From assembly GCA_963785645.1 (NCBI GenBank), contig CAWAWG010000006.1, forward strand, positions 558,001 through 622,000: a DNA stretch of 64,000 nucleotides. The letters are read 5' to 3'. The notes beneath the pieces were generated by a model. It searched no databases. It was not told where the DNA came from and saw only the letters and a list, made by a program, of their open reading frames with translations. The stretch is from Trebonia sp963785645. Its GTDB lineage: Bacteria; Actinomycetota; Actinomycetes; Streptosporangiales; Streptosporangiaceae. Of this stretch, positions 9,691-17,802 are shown piece after piece; within the stretch, counting starts at the first letter, position 1, and every line of letters begins with the position of its first letter. Position numbers and translations under genes: made by a program.

Positions 9691-11399
9691 TCATTCGGGA
9701 CGCGGGTCGCGGCGGGCTATGGTGACGCTGAAGGCCACCAGGAGTGCCGTCGCTAGTACCGCCAGGAGCAGCCAGGTCCACCAGACCGGGCGGTCCAGGA
9801 GGCTGAGGAGGGCGGCGGCGACGAGAGCCGCGGGGGCGGTGACGGGGGCCCGCGGGCGCAACAGCACCGGCCGTCCTGGCAGCGCCACCGAGAGCAGCAA
9901 GGCCAGCGCGAGCACGGTCATCGAGGACAGCAGCACGGTCAGGTAGGACGGGCCGTAGCCGTGCGGTAGCCGCGAGCAGGCGGCCGGCACCGAACAGGGC
10001 GACCGCGTCGGCCGCCGCCACCGCCGGCAGCAGCACCGCCAGCCGGGCCAGCACGTAGGCGGCTGCGCTCAGGCCCGCGAAGCGCTCGGTGCGGAGCACG
10101 CCGGCCTCCTCCTGACCGTGAGAGAGTCCGTAGGCAAGACCGATACCGGATCCGCCGAGCACGATCAGGGCCGAGCCCGCCGCTGGAGCGTCGAAGGCGC
10201 CGGCCCCGATAAGCAGCGCGAACGACACCAGTACGGCCAGCGGCGTGCCGATCAGGATGGCCCGAGTCAGCCAGGACCGGGCGACCAGCTCGGCATTCTG
10301 CCTGACCAGGACGAAGAGTTGCCCGGCCGTCGGCAGCGGTCCGCCTGACCGGACATACGCGGGCTGCCCAGCGGGACTGAACTCAGTCGCGGACGGAAAC
10401 GGTTCCTCCCCCGGTACCGCCGCGATCACACTGTCGCCGGTGTCGTCCTCGCCGCCGGCCGCGGCCCGGGCCCGGGCGGCCCGCGGAGTGCGGACCGGCC
10501 GCGTCGGGCACGAGGACCGTCGAGCCTGGAGCCTGCGGCGTGGTCGGGACCGGGGCCGCGTCCCTCGTACCGGGGAACTGGTAGAAGCGCCGCGACCAGG
10601 CCGCGGCCGGGTCGCCCAGGCCCGCCAGCCGCTCGTAGATCTCTCCGAGCGAGTCCGCGCCGAAATAGCCGCGGGCCGCCGCCGGCGTGCCGAAAAAGGC
10701 CAGGTGGCCCCCGGTCGCGAGCAGGGCCACCTTGTCACAGCGGTCGGCGTCCATGGGACTGCTCGTGGTCAGCACCACGGTCATACCGTTGTCGGACAGC
10801 AGGCGCAGTACCCGCAGCACCTCGGCGGCCTGGGCCGGGTCCAGGCTCGCCGTGGGATCGTCGAGGAAAAGCTCGGCCGGCTGGCCGAGGAGTTCGGCGG
10901 CGATCGCGGCCCGCTTGCGTTCGCCCGGGTTGAGCCCGCCAACCGGCACGCGAGCCTTTCCGGCCAGGTTGACCGTCCGGAGCACGTGCTCAAGGTCGTC
11001 ATCGCTGTCATCCGCGGGGGAGACAGCGCCCCGCAGCTCAGCCGAGTAGCGGAGCGCGCGGCCCAGCGGCAGGACCGGGTGAACCGTTTCCCCCACCGGG
11101 ACATACCCGATTTGCCGCCGTACCGCCGCACCATTTTGGCTGCCCGTAACCTGGTTGCCGGTGATTCGGTCAACGGCGAGCCGCCGCTCGTACTCGGGAG
11201 ACCGGAGGACCGCGCCTGAGGACGGGGAAAGCAGCCCCGAGAGGGCGTCGAGGAGCGCGGACTTGCCCGATCCGCGGCCGCCGATGATGGCTGTCAGCTC
11301 GCCGTGCCCGATAGTCATGGAGACATCGCGGACCTCGACTTCGCCGACGCGGGAGCGGTAGCTGACCGCACGCGCTTCAATGGCCACTTGCACAGTCAT
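9691..11399 (-). CDS. ABCG-type ABC transporter, ATPase-permease fusion (frameshifted)
   Basis: Single polypeptide with an N-terminal nucleotide-binding domain and a C-terminal membrane domain, as in ABC2/white-type half transporters such as Mycobacterium Rv1747, but without an FHA domain. Walker A is GGRGSGKS (40-47), the signature is the unusual LNPGERKR (156-163), and Walker B is AELFLDDPT (175-183). The switch His normally found after Walker B is replaced in VVLTTSSPMD (around S213). The ABCG-like stretch AFFGTP follows. The frame breaks near 10500 and near 9990, and hydrophobic helices continue in the new frames to the stop at 9691. Substrate unknown. Confidence 0.8.
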
Positions 11400-11509
11400 C
11401 TATTCTCTCCGGTGCCCGCGCGGCTATTCGGCCCGCCCCTATCCGGCCTGCCCCCGCGCGTGTCGCGGGCCGGATGCGGTGGAGTGTCGGTGGCCGTGCC
11501 GATACTGGA

Positions 11510-12766
11510 ATGGTGATCGTTCTCCTGCTGCTCATCGGAATCGCGATCGGCGCGGTTATCGGCTACCTGCTAGCCAGGAACCAGCTCGCCACCGCGGCCG
11601 CGACGGCGGACGAGCGGGCCAGGTCGGCGGCGGAGCGGGCCGCGCTGCTTGAGCGGACCGCCGCGCAGCAGGCCGCGCTCACCAGCGACCAGCTCGCCCA
11701 GCGGTTCGACGTCGAGCAGCTCGTCGGCCCGGTGCGCGACACCCTCGCCCGCGTCGAGCAGCAGCTCCGCGAGTCCGATGTAGCGCGCGCCCGGTCGCAC
11801 GCCGAGCTCGCCCAGCAGGTCGAGTTCACCCGGCGCGGCGCGGAGCAGCTCCGAGAGCAGACCCAGGCCCTTGTCACCGCGCTGCGGCGGCCGGAGGCGC
11901 GCGGCCGCTGGGGCGAGCTTCAGCTGCGCCGCGTCGTCGAGCTTGCGGGCATGTCCGCCCACGTGGACTTCGACGAGCAGGTGATCGTCGAGGGCGGACT
12001 GCGGCCGGACATGGTGGTGCGCCTGGCGGGCGGCAGGAACGTGGTCGTCGACTCCAAGGTGTCGCTTGCCGCCTACCTTGAGGCCGCGTCCGCCGCGGGC
12101 GACACGGTCCGTGAGGATCGACTTGCCGCCCACGCCCGGCACCTGAAGGCGCACGTGGACCAGCTTGCATCGAAGGCGTACTGGTCCGCACTGCCGGAAT
12201 CGCCGGAGTTCGTGGTCATGTTCGTCCCGGGCGAGGCGTTCCTCGCCCCGGCCCTTGACTACGACCCGGGCCTGCTGGAGCACGCGCTGGCCCGCCGGGT
12301 ACATATCGCCACACCGACCACGCTGGTATCGATGCTGCGCACGGTGCAGTACGCCTGGCAGCAGCAGGCGCTCTCGGATAACGCCCGGGCCGTATTCGAC
12401 CTCGGCCGGGAACTGTACGAGCGCCTATCCGGCCTCGGCCGCCACCTGGAGCGCGTGGGCAAGTCCCTGACAACCGCCGTCGGCTCCTACAACCAGGCCG
12501 TCGGAACCCTGGAAACCCGCGTCCTCGTCAGCGCCCGCAAGCTGTCAGCGCTAGGCGTCGTAGACGCCCAACTAACCGCACCCCCGCCGGTCACCGAAAC
12601 CACGCGCACCCTGTCAGCCCCGGAGTTCGTCACATCAGACCCGCTCAACGAGCCACCCCCACCCCTATCACCCCCCGAACTAGTCACCTCAGACCCCCTG
12701 CCGTTACAGCCCGACTCCCTCCCTCCCCCCGAAGAAGAGCAATATCCAAGCCCTAAGAAGCCCTGA
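11510..12766 (+). CDS. rmuC: DNA recombination protein RmuC
   Basis: RmuC limits inversions at short inverted repeats and carries a restriction-endonuclease-like fold. An N-terminal membrane helix (MVIVLLLLIGIAIGAVIGYLL) is followed by a coiled coil to about residue 130. The catalytic-domain motif ALRRPEARGRWGELQLRRVVE is followed by LRPDMVVRLAGGRNVVVDSKV and PGEAFLAPALDYDP. The C-terminus is a Pro/Ser-rich tail with a repeated TSDPL unit. The last codons overlap a copy of the 54-bp tandem repeat (core at 12739) found again beyond the IS21 element, so the present C-terminus may have been altered by that repeat or insertion. The ATG at 11510 fits the membrane helix; ribosome site weak. Confidence 0.9.
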   Translation: MVIVLLLLIGIAIGAVIGYLLARNQLATAAATADERARSAAERAALLERTAAQQAALTSDQLAQRFDVEQLVGPVRDTLARVEQQLRESDVARARSHAELAQQVEFTRRGAEQLREQTQALVTALRRPEARGRWGELQLRRVVELAGMSAHVDFDEQVIVEGGLRPDMVVRLAGGRNVVVDSKVSLAAYLEAASAAGDTVREDRLAAHARHLKAHVDQLASKAYWSALPESPEFVVMFVPGEAFLAPALDYDPGLLEHALARRVHIATPTTLVSMLRTVQYAWQQQALSDNARAVFDLGRELYERLSGLGRHLERVGKSLTTAVGSYNQAVGTLETRVLVSARKLSALGVVDAQLTAPPPVTETTRTLSAPEFVTSDPLNEPPPPLSPPELVTSDPLPLQPDSLPPPEEEQYPSPKKP

Positions 12767-12805
12767 CGACGGTCGCGAGAGACTGCCCGCAGACGGCCAG
12801 ATAGC

Positions 12806-12857
12806 GGCCCGCTGGCGGACATGAGTTCTGCCCGGCTGGCGGCCACGGGATCTGCCC
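12806..12857. repeat. IS21 left inverted repeat
   Basis: 52-bp stretch with two TGCCCG-type units that matches the reverse complement of 15516-15566, including CATGAG, CTGGCGGCCAC and GGATCTGCCC. A further degenerate unit lies outside it at 12784. Confidence 0.8.
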
Positions 12858-12957
12858 GACACGAACTGATCGTTCCCGCGCCGGTTACCGGCTGGGGTCC
12901 CCTTCCCGTTTTTGCTGGTCAGTGCCAACTGAGACCAGGCTTCCCGGGAAGGGGACG

Positions 12958-14460
12958 GTGAAGAGTGCCGAGGAGATCATGAACATCCTTGAGGCGTACG
13001 ACCTGACGGGGTCGTTGCGGGACGCGGGCGAGCTCGCGGGCTGCTCGCACCACACGGTAGCCCGCTATGTGCGGGCGAGAGAGGAAGGGCGGCTGGTGCC
13101 GGGCGCGGCGTCGCCCCGGCCGGAGCGTCATCGAGGAGTTCCTGCCGAAGCTGGAGGAGCTCGTCGAGCGGAGCAAGGGCAAGGTCCGGGCCGACGTGGC
13201 GCACGAGAAGATCGCGGCGATGGGGTTCACGGGATCGGAGCGGACGACCCGGCGGGCGGTCGCGCGGCTGAAGAGGGCCTGGCACTCGGGGCGGCGGCGG
13301 GTGTTCCGGCCTGGATCCCTGAGCCGGGGATGTGGGCGCAGTACGACTTCGGCGACGGGCCGGAGGTCGCCGGGGCGGCGACGGTGCTGTTCTGCCTGTG
13401 GCTGGCCTGGTCGAGGTTCCGGGTCGTGCTGCCGATGCTGGACAAGACCCAGGCCTCGGTCTGGGCCGCCGTCGACGTGGCGCTGCGGCGGGCCGGCGGG
13501 GTGCCGGCCTACCTGCTGACCGACAACGAGAAGACGGTCACTGTCGAGCACGTGGCCGGGATCCCGGTCCGGAACCCCGGGGCGGTGGAGTTCGGCCGCC
13601 ATTACGGGCTGACGGTCGCGACCTGCGTGCCTTACGACCCGGCGTCCAAGGGCGGGTCGGAGTCCACCGTGAAGCTGGCCAAGGCCGACCTTGTCCCGAC
13701 GGCCGCTAACCTGCTCGGCGAGTACGGCAGCTTCGCGGCTCTCGAGGCGGCCTGCGCGGCGTTCTGCGAGCAGGTCAACGCCCGCCCGCACCGGGTCACC
13801 CGGCGGGCCCCGGCGGAGATGCTCGCCGACGAGCGGCCCCGCCTTCACCCGGTCCGGCCGCCCCGTTCACCGCGGCGCTCGGCGTGACCCGCAGGGTCGA
13901 CGCGATGTCGCTGGTGTCGTTCGAGGGCGGCCAGTACTCGGTCCCGCACCAGCTCGCGGGCGAGGTCGTCCACGTCCGCCGGCACGGGAGCCAGGTCGTG
14001 ATCACCCACGCCGGCCCGGAAGGCCCGGCCGAGGCGGCCCGCCACCTGGCCGCCTCGCCGGGCAGCCCGCGGCTGGAGGCGGCGCACTACCCGCCCGCCC
14101 CGCCCGGGGCGCTGAACCGCGAGCCTAAGCCCCGCACCGCGGCGGAGGCGGAGTTCCTGTCCATCGGCGACGGCGCCGGGCTCTGGCTGGCCGAGGCCGC
14201 CGCGGCCGGAGCCTCCCGGGTCCGGTCCAAGATGGCCCGGGCCGTCCAGATGGCCGCCCTGCACGGGACGGAACCGGTGGACCGGGCGCTCGGGCAGGCC
14301 GCCGCCTCGGGCGGTTCGCCGACGGGGACCTCGCCGCGATCCTCGCCCACCAGGCGTCCGCCGCCCCGGCGGCCCGTCCCGGGCAGGCGAGAGCCGCACC
14401 CTCGCCCAGGGCACCCGCGGCTGGGCGCCCCGCGACGGCAAGAAGGAGGAAAGCCGGTGA
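12958..14460 (+). CDS. istA: IS21 family transposase IstA (frameshifted)
   Basis: DDE recombinase of IS21. An N-terminal helix-turn-helix (SLRDAGELAGCSHHTVARYV) precedes the integrase core with MWAQYDFGDGP (first Asp), YLLTDNEKTVT (second Asp) and DPASKGGSESTVK (Glu). The C-terminal beta-rich domain contains FEGGQYSVPHQLAGEVVHV. The GTG start at 12958 has GGAAGGGG upstream. The frame shifts about four times (near 13120, 13310, 13860 and 14320), and family sequence continues after each. The last frame ends in TGA at 14458-14460, overlapping the next start. Either a degenerate copy or one with sequence errors. Confidence 0.85.
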
Positions 14461-14706
14461 CCGCCGCAGGGCGCGACGGGAACGCCGTCGTCCTCAGCCA
14501 GCGCGACGCCGCGTTCATCCGGCAGGCGCTGCTGGCCGCCGCGGACGGTCTTCGCCCAGGCCAAGGCTGACGGCGGCCCCGGGCTCAGGCCCTGCAGGAA
14601 GCCGCCCTCGACGCCCCGCACGGCGGCCGCCCGCTCGCCCAGGTGCACTACGACGTCTGCCTCGCAGTCGACCACATCGACTTCCCGGACCCGTCAGGAG
14701 GACCCC
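14457..14706 (+). CDS. Small ORF between istA and istB (frameshifted)
   Basis: A GTG start overlaps the istA stop (GTGA) and has a strong AAGGAGGA six bases upstream. As read, it stops after 37 codons. Allowing two one-base indels, a plausible protein of about 80 aa continues (SQRDAAFIRQALLAAAD, then VFAQAKADGGPG, then VHYDVCLAVDHIDFPDPSGGP) up to the istB start. I do not recognise a family. Translational coupling on both sides suggests a real cargo or accessory ORF of this IS subgroup. Confidence 0.5.
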
Positions 14707-15486
14707 GTGACCGCCGCCGCCCGGCCCCGCCGCCCCTCGACGACGGGCTGGAGCAGCTGCTGCGCCGCATGCGGCTGCCCCACATGCGCCGCATCGCCCC
14801 CGAGGTCATCGCCACGGCCAAGGCCCAGCGGTGGGACCCGGCCGAGGTCCTGCGGGCCCTGCTCGCGGAGGAAGTCGCCGGCCGCGACCGCTCCTCCCTC
14901 GCCACCCGCCGCACCCGGGCCGCGTTCCCCAGCGGGAAGACATTCGACGCCTGGGACGAGCGCCTGTCCTCGGTCCCGGCCCCGACCCAGGCCGCGCTGC
15001 GGACCCTGGAATGGGTCGGCCGGCACGAGAACCTCGTCGTCTGCGGGCCGTCCGGCACCGGCAAGACGTTCATGCTCGAGGCCCTCGGGCAGGCCGCCGT
15101 CGAAGCCGGCAAGAACGTCGCCTGGTTCACCCTGGAGCAGCTCGGCGCCCTGGTCCACCGGCACCGCGCCGACGACTCAGTGACCAGGGCCATCAGCCCG
15201 CATCCTGCGCGCTGACCTGGTCGTCGTCGATGACATCGGGCTCCTGCCCGTCGGCCCGGACGCCGCCGAAGGCCTCTACCGCCTCGTCGACGCCGCCTAC
15301 GAGCGCCGCAGCGTCGCGGTCAGCTCCAACCTCCACCCATCCGGATTCGACGAGCTGATGCCCAAGACCCTGGCCACCGCCACCGTCGACCGGCTCATGC
15401 ACCACGCCCACGTCTGCCAGACCAGCGGCGACAGCATCCGCCTCACCCAGGCCATCGCCGGGAAGGGAGTGATCCCGCTGAGCTAA
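14707..15486 (+). CDS. istB: IS21 helper ATPase IstB (frameshifted)
   Basis: AAA+ DnaC-like helper that activates IstA and selects targets. Visible motifs are LRRMRLPHMRRIAPEVIATAKAQRWDP, Walker A GPSGTGKT and Walker B LVVVDDIGLLP, then the C-terminal VDRLMHHAHVCQTSGDSIRL. The GTG at 14707 has AGGAGG upstream. One indel in the C-rich stretch near 14725 and one near 15195 restore a full-length protein of about 260 aa. Confidence 0.85.
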
Positions 15487-15515
15487 CCAGCCGGGCACGT
15501 CTGGCGGCCACCACT

Positions 15516-15566
15516 GGGCAGATCCGGTGGCCGCCAGCGGGCACCTCTCATGACCGCCACCGGGCA
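15516..15566. repeat. IS21 right inverted repeat
   Basis: 51-bp stretch complementary to the left end, with two TGCCCG-type units read on the minus strand and another degenerate unit just inside. It ends with CGGGCA, taken as the element tip. Confidence 0.8.
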
Positions 15567-15599
15567 CTTCCTGATGTCCCTTGACAAAGCCCCAGAGAC

Positions 15600-15860
15600 G
15601 CGCCGCACCAAGCGACCAGAGCAATGTCTAGGCCACCAGAGCGCCCGCGACGCGTACCCCCAACCGAGAACAGCAACATCTGAGCCTTAAGAAGCGCCCG
15701 GCGGCACGCCACCCCACCCGACCAAAGCAATGCCTAAGCCAAAAGGGGTTGACTGCGGCGCGCCACCCCAACCGACCACAGCAATATCCAGGCCTAAAGG
15801 GATTTGCTGCGACGCCCTCCCCAACACACCACAGCAATGTCTAGGCCCTCATAGGTTGGC
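15600..15860. repeat. Degenerate 54-bp tandem repeat, five copies
   Basis: The core GCAAT(G/A)TCTAGGCC or a close variant begins at 15621, 15673, 15727, 15781 and 15834, a period of 52-54 bases. Each unit also has CCACCCCAACCGACCACA-like and AAGGGGTTGACTGCGGCG-like parts. A sixth core is at 12739, at the rmuC 3' end on the other side of IS21. Read leftward the unit would give an 18-residue repeat, but no protein family is recognised. Confidence 0.75.
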
Positions 15861-16001
15861 TGCGGCGCCCCCCCACGGGGGAGAGCACTGTTCTACTTAG
15901 ACAGGTACCTGGCGACCGGCCAGCCCACGCGATCCGAGAATCGTGACCGCCAAAGAGCGGCCGAGAACGCCTTCCCCCGATGACTGCGGGAGCGGGGCGC
16001 C

Positions 16002-16080
16002 GGGGATGTCATCCGCGCGCGTTCGGTGGAGCCCAATCGGGGTTAATTGGGCGCCACCGACTTGCGCGCGGGGACACCCC
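16002..16080. other. Long imperfect inverted repeat (hairpin or MITE-like)
   Basis: Three nested stem blocks pair: GGGGATGTC with GACACCCC, CCGCGCGC with GCGCGCGG, and TCGGTGGAGCCCAAT with its near-perfect complement, around an 8-nt loop. Total stem is about 31 bp. It lies past the small leftward membrane-protein gene and could act as its terminator, or be a remnant of a small mobile element. Confidence 0.6.
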
Positions 16081-16161
16081 CAAGCCCAGCGCCCGCAGCA
16101 ATGGAACGCAACCAGGTGAAACACGGACCCGTTCGGAATGATGGATTTTGATCCGAATGGA

Positions 16162-16365
16162 TTAAGGATGCGAACTGCTGGTAGTGGAAGACTGCTGAAC
16201 GTGTGACGTAGGTGCGCCGGAGGAGACCGCCAGGATCACGCCGAGAGTCAGCGCCAGAGCAAGCGGAATCAGCAGCGGGGCCGCATAACGCGCCGTACGG
16301 CGACGTTTCGCGCGGCGCTTCGAGCTGCTAGTCCGATTGCCGAAGCCCCCCTCAATCAGCGTCAC
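16162..16365 (-). CDS. Small single-pass membrane protein, unknown function
   Basis: A 67-aa protein with a very basic N-terminal tail (KRRAKRRRTARY), one hydrophobic helix (about residues 28-49) and a short Ser/Thr-rich outer tail, giving an N-in topology. The GTG start has a strong GGAGGGAG seven bases upstream, the main reason to accept such a short gene. No family recognised. The long hairpin at 16002-16080 lies downstream. Confidence 0.55.
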   Translation of the reverse strand: MTLIEGGFGNRTSSSKRRAKRRRTARYAAPLLIPLALALTLGVILAVSSGAPTSHVQQSSTTSSSHP

Positions 16366-16467
16366 GCCGACTCCCTCCGCCGCAAGGATCCCGTGGTGAT
16401 CAGCCTAACTCCGTTACTTAACAGTTATCGAGTAGATAGCAAAATTTATCCGGGCTACTACTGTCGG

Positions 16468-17667
16468 TTAGCATGTTTCCCATAGCGTGGCGATACCCTG
16501 GCCGACGCCGATGCACATGGACGCGGCGCCCCTGGCGACGCGGCCCTCGATCACACTGCGGCGGCGCATCTCGTGCAGCAGCGTGGTGACGATCCTCGCG
16601 CCCGAGCAACCAAGCGGGTGGCCGATGGCGATGGCACCGCCGTTCACGTTGACCCGTTCCGGGTCGAGCTTGAGTTCGTCAACGCACGCGACCGACTGGG
16701 CCGCGAACGCCTCGTTCAACTCCACCAACCCCAGGTCCTCCACCCGCCAGCAGGCCCGGGCGAGAGCGCGGTTCGTCGCGGGGACCGGGCCGATGCCCAT
16801 GTAGTCGGGATGCACGCCCGCCGCCGAGGCACCCACGTAGCGGGCCAGCGGGGTCATGCCGGTGCGGTTGACCGCCTCTTCCGACATCAGCAGCAGGGCC
16901 GCGGCCCCGTCGTTGAGCGGGGAGGAGTTGCCGCCGGTCACCGAGCCGCCCTTGCGGAAGGCCGGCTTCTTGCCTGCCAGTTCCTCGATGGTGAGGCCGC
17001 CCTTGATGCCCTCGTCGCTGGTCATCTCGCCCTTGGCGGTGGTTACCGGCACGATCTCGGCGTCGAAACGGCCCGCGTCGCGGGCGGCGGCGGCCAGGTG
17101 ATGCGAGCGCAGTGCGAACTCGTCCTGGCGCTCGCGGGTGATCCCGTACTTGTCAGCCACGTTCTCCGCGGTCTCGCCGAGGCTGATCGGCGGGTACATC
17201 TCCTGCATCCGCGGGCTGACGAGTCGCCAGCCGAGACGCGTGTCAGCGGTCTCCAGGCTCCTTGCCCAGGCGTCGCCGCTGCGGGCGAGAACGAACGGCG
17301 CCCTGGTCATCGACTCACTGCCGCCGGCCACGGCGATGTCGAGGTCGCCGGCCGCGATCCCCCTGGCGGCGTCGCTTACGGCTTCCATGCCCGAGCCGCA
17401 CAGCCGGTTCACCGTCGCGCCGGGAATCTCGACGGGCAGCCCGGCCAGCAGCACGGCCATCCTGGCCACGTTCCTGTTGTCCTCGCCCGCCTGGTTAGCG
17501 GCGCCCCAGTAGACATCGTCGATGGTGTGCACGTCGAGGTTCGGGTTGCGCGCGATGAGGGCCTTCAGTATGTCCGCGGCCAGGTGGTCCGGGCGAACCT
17601 CGGCCAGCGCCCCCTTCACCTTGCCGACGGGCGTCCGACAGGCATCCACGACGAAAACCGGGCTCAC
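16468..17667 (-). CDS. Acetyl-CoA C-acyltransferase (thiolase)
   Basis: Thiolase of 399 aa, catalysing the thiolytic or condensing step of fatty-acid or aromatic-derived acyl-CoA metabolism. The nucleophilic Cys is C90 (NRLCGSGM), the His is H350 (GGAIAIGHPLGCSGAR) and the second Cys is C385 (ASMCIGVGQG). Sequence features such as VYWGAANQAGEDNRNVARMA resemble FadA/PcaF-type degradative thiolases. No beta-oxidation partner is adjacent, so the pathway is open. Intact frame with a divergent or independent promoter; a strong hairpin separates it from the gene to its right. Confidence 0.92.
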   Translation of the reverse strand: MSPVFVVDACRTPVGKVKGALAEVRPDHLAADILKALIARNPNLDVHTIDDVYWGAANQAGEDNRNVARMAVLLAGLPVEIPGATVNRLCGSGMEAVSDAARGIAAGDLDIAVAGGSESMTRAPFVLARSGDAWARSLETADTRLGWRLVSPRMQEMYPPISLGETAENVADKYGITRERQDEFALRSHHLAAAARDAGRFDAEIVPVTTAKGEMTSDEGIKGGLTIEELAGKKPAFRKGGSVTGGNSSPLNDGAAALLLMSEEAVNRTGMTPLARYVGASAAGVHPDYMGIGPVPATNRALARACWRVEDLGLVELNEAFAAQSVACVDELKLDPERVNVNGGAIAIGHPLGCSGARIVTTLLHEMRRRSVIEGRVARGAASMCIGVGQGIATLWETC

Positions 17668-17716
17668 GCTGACCTACCTCTTCTGCTACTTGAACAGCCG
17701 TCTTCCTCACCATAAG

Positions 17717-17760
17717 ACACGCTCCGTCGGCCCAGGAATCCCTGGGCCGACGGAGCGTGT
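17717..17760 (-). terminator. 20-bp perfect hairpin terminator
   Basis: Perfect 20-bp stem (ACACGCTCCGTCGGCCCAGG and its complement) with an AATC loop. It lies just past the stop of the leftward gene at 17803 and before the thiolase start region, so it most likely ends that upstream transcript. Confidence 0.85.
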
Positions 17761-17802
17761 GTGATGCTCACCGCGCTGTGGGCGGGGTTTCGCTGGGCGA
17801 GG

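Larger units (their letters stand above)
12784..15566 (+). mobile_element. IS21-family insertion sequence (istA-small ORF-istB)
   Basis: About 2.8 kb containing istA, a small ORF and istB, flanked by long imperfect inverted repeats. Each end carries several 22-24-bp units starting TGCCCG, as expected for IS21 transposase-binding ends. The right tip is placed at the CA at 15566; the left tip is TG at 12784, or possibly the unit at 12806 that matches the right end better. No clear target duplication was seen. All ORFs carry frameshifts. It has separated a repeat copy at the rmuC 3' end from the array at 15600. Confidence 0.85.
15567..16161. other. Non-coding stretch with repeat array and long hairpin
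   Basis: About 595 bases without a supported gene. The left half is the 54-bp tandem array; the right half contains the long inverted repeat at 16002-16080. Leftward open frames through the array are repetitive and Cys/Arg/Trp-rich, and look like by-products of the repeat. Confidence 0.6.

Noticed and set aside
15628..15837. Repetitive Cys/Trp-rich minus-strand peptide over the 54-bp array
   Set aside because: The 18-residue periodicity follows from the DNA repeat; no ribosome site and two units are out of frame.
15600..15860. CRISPR array
   Set aside because: Repeats are contiguous 54-bp units without unique spacers, and no cas gene is nearby.
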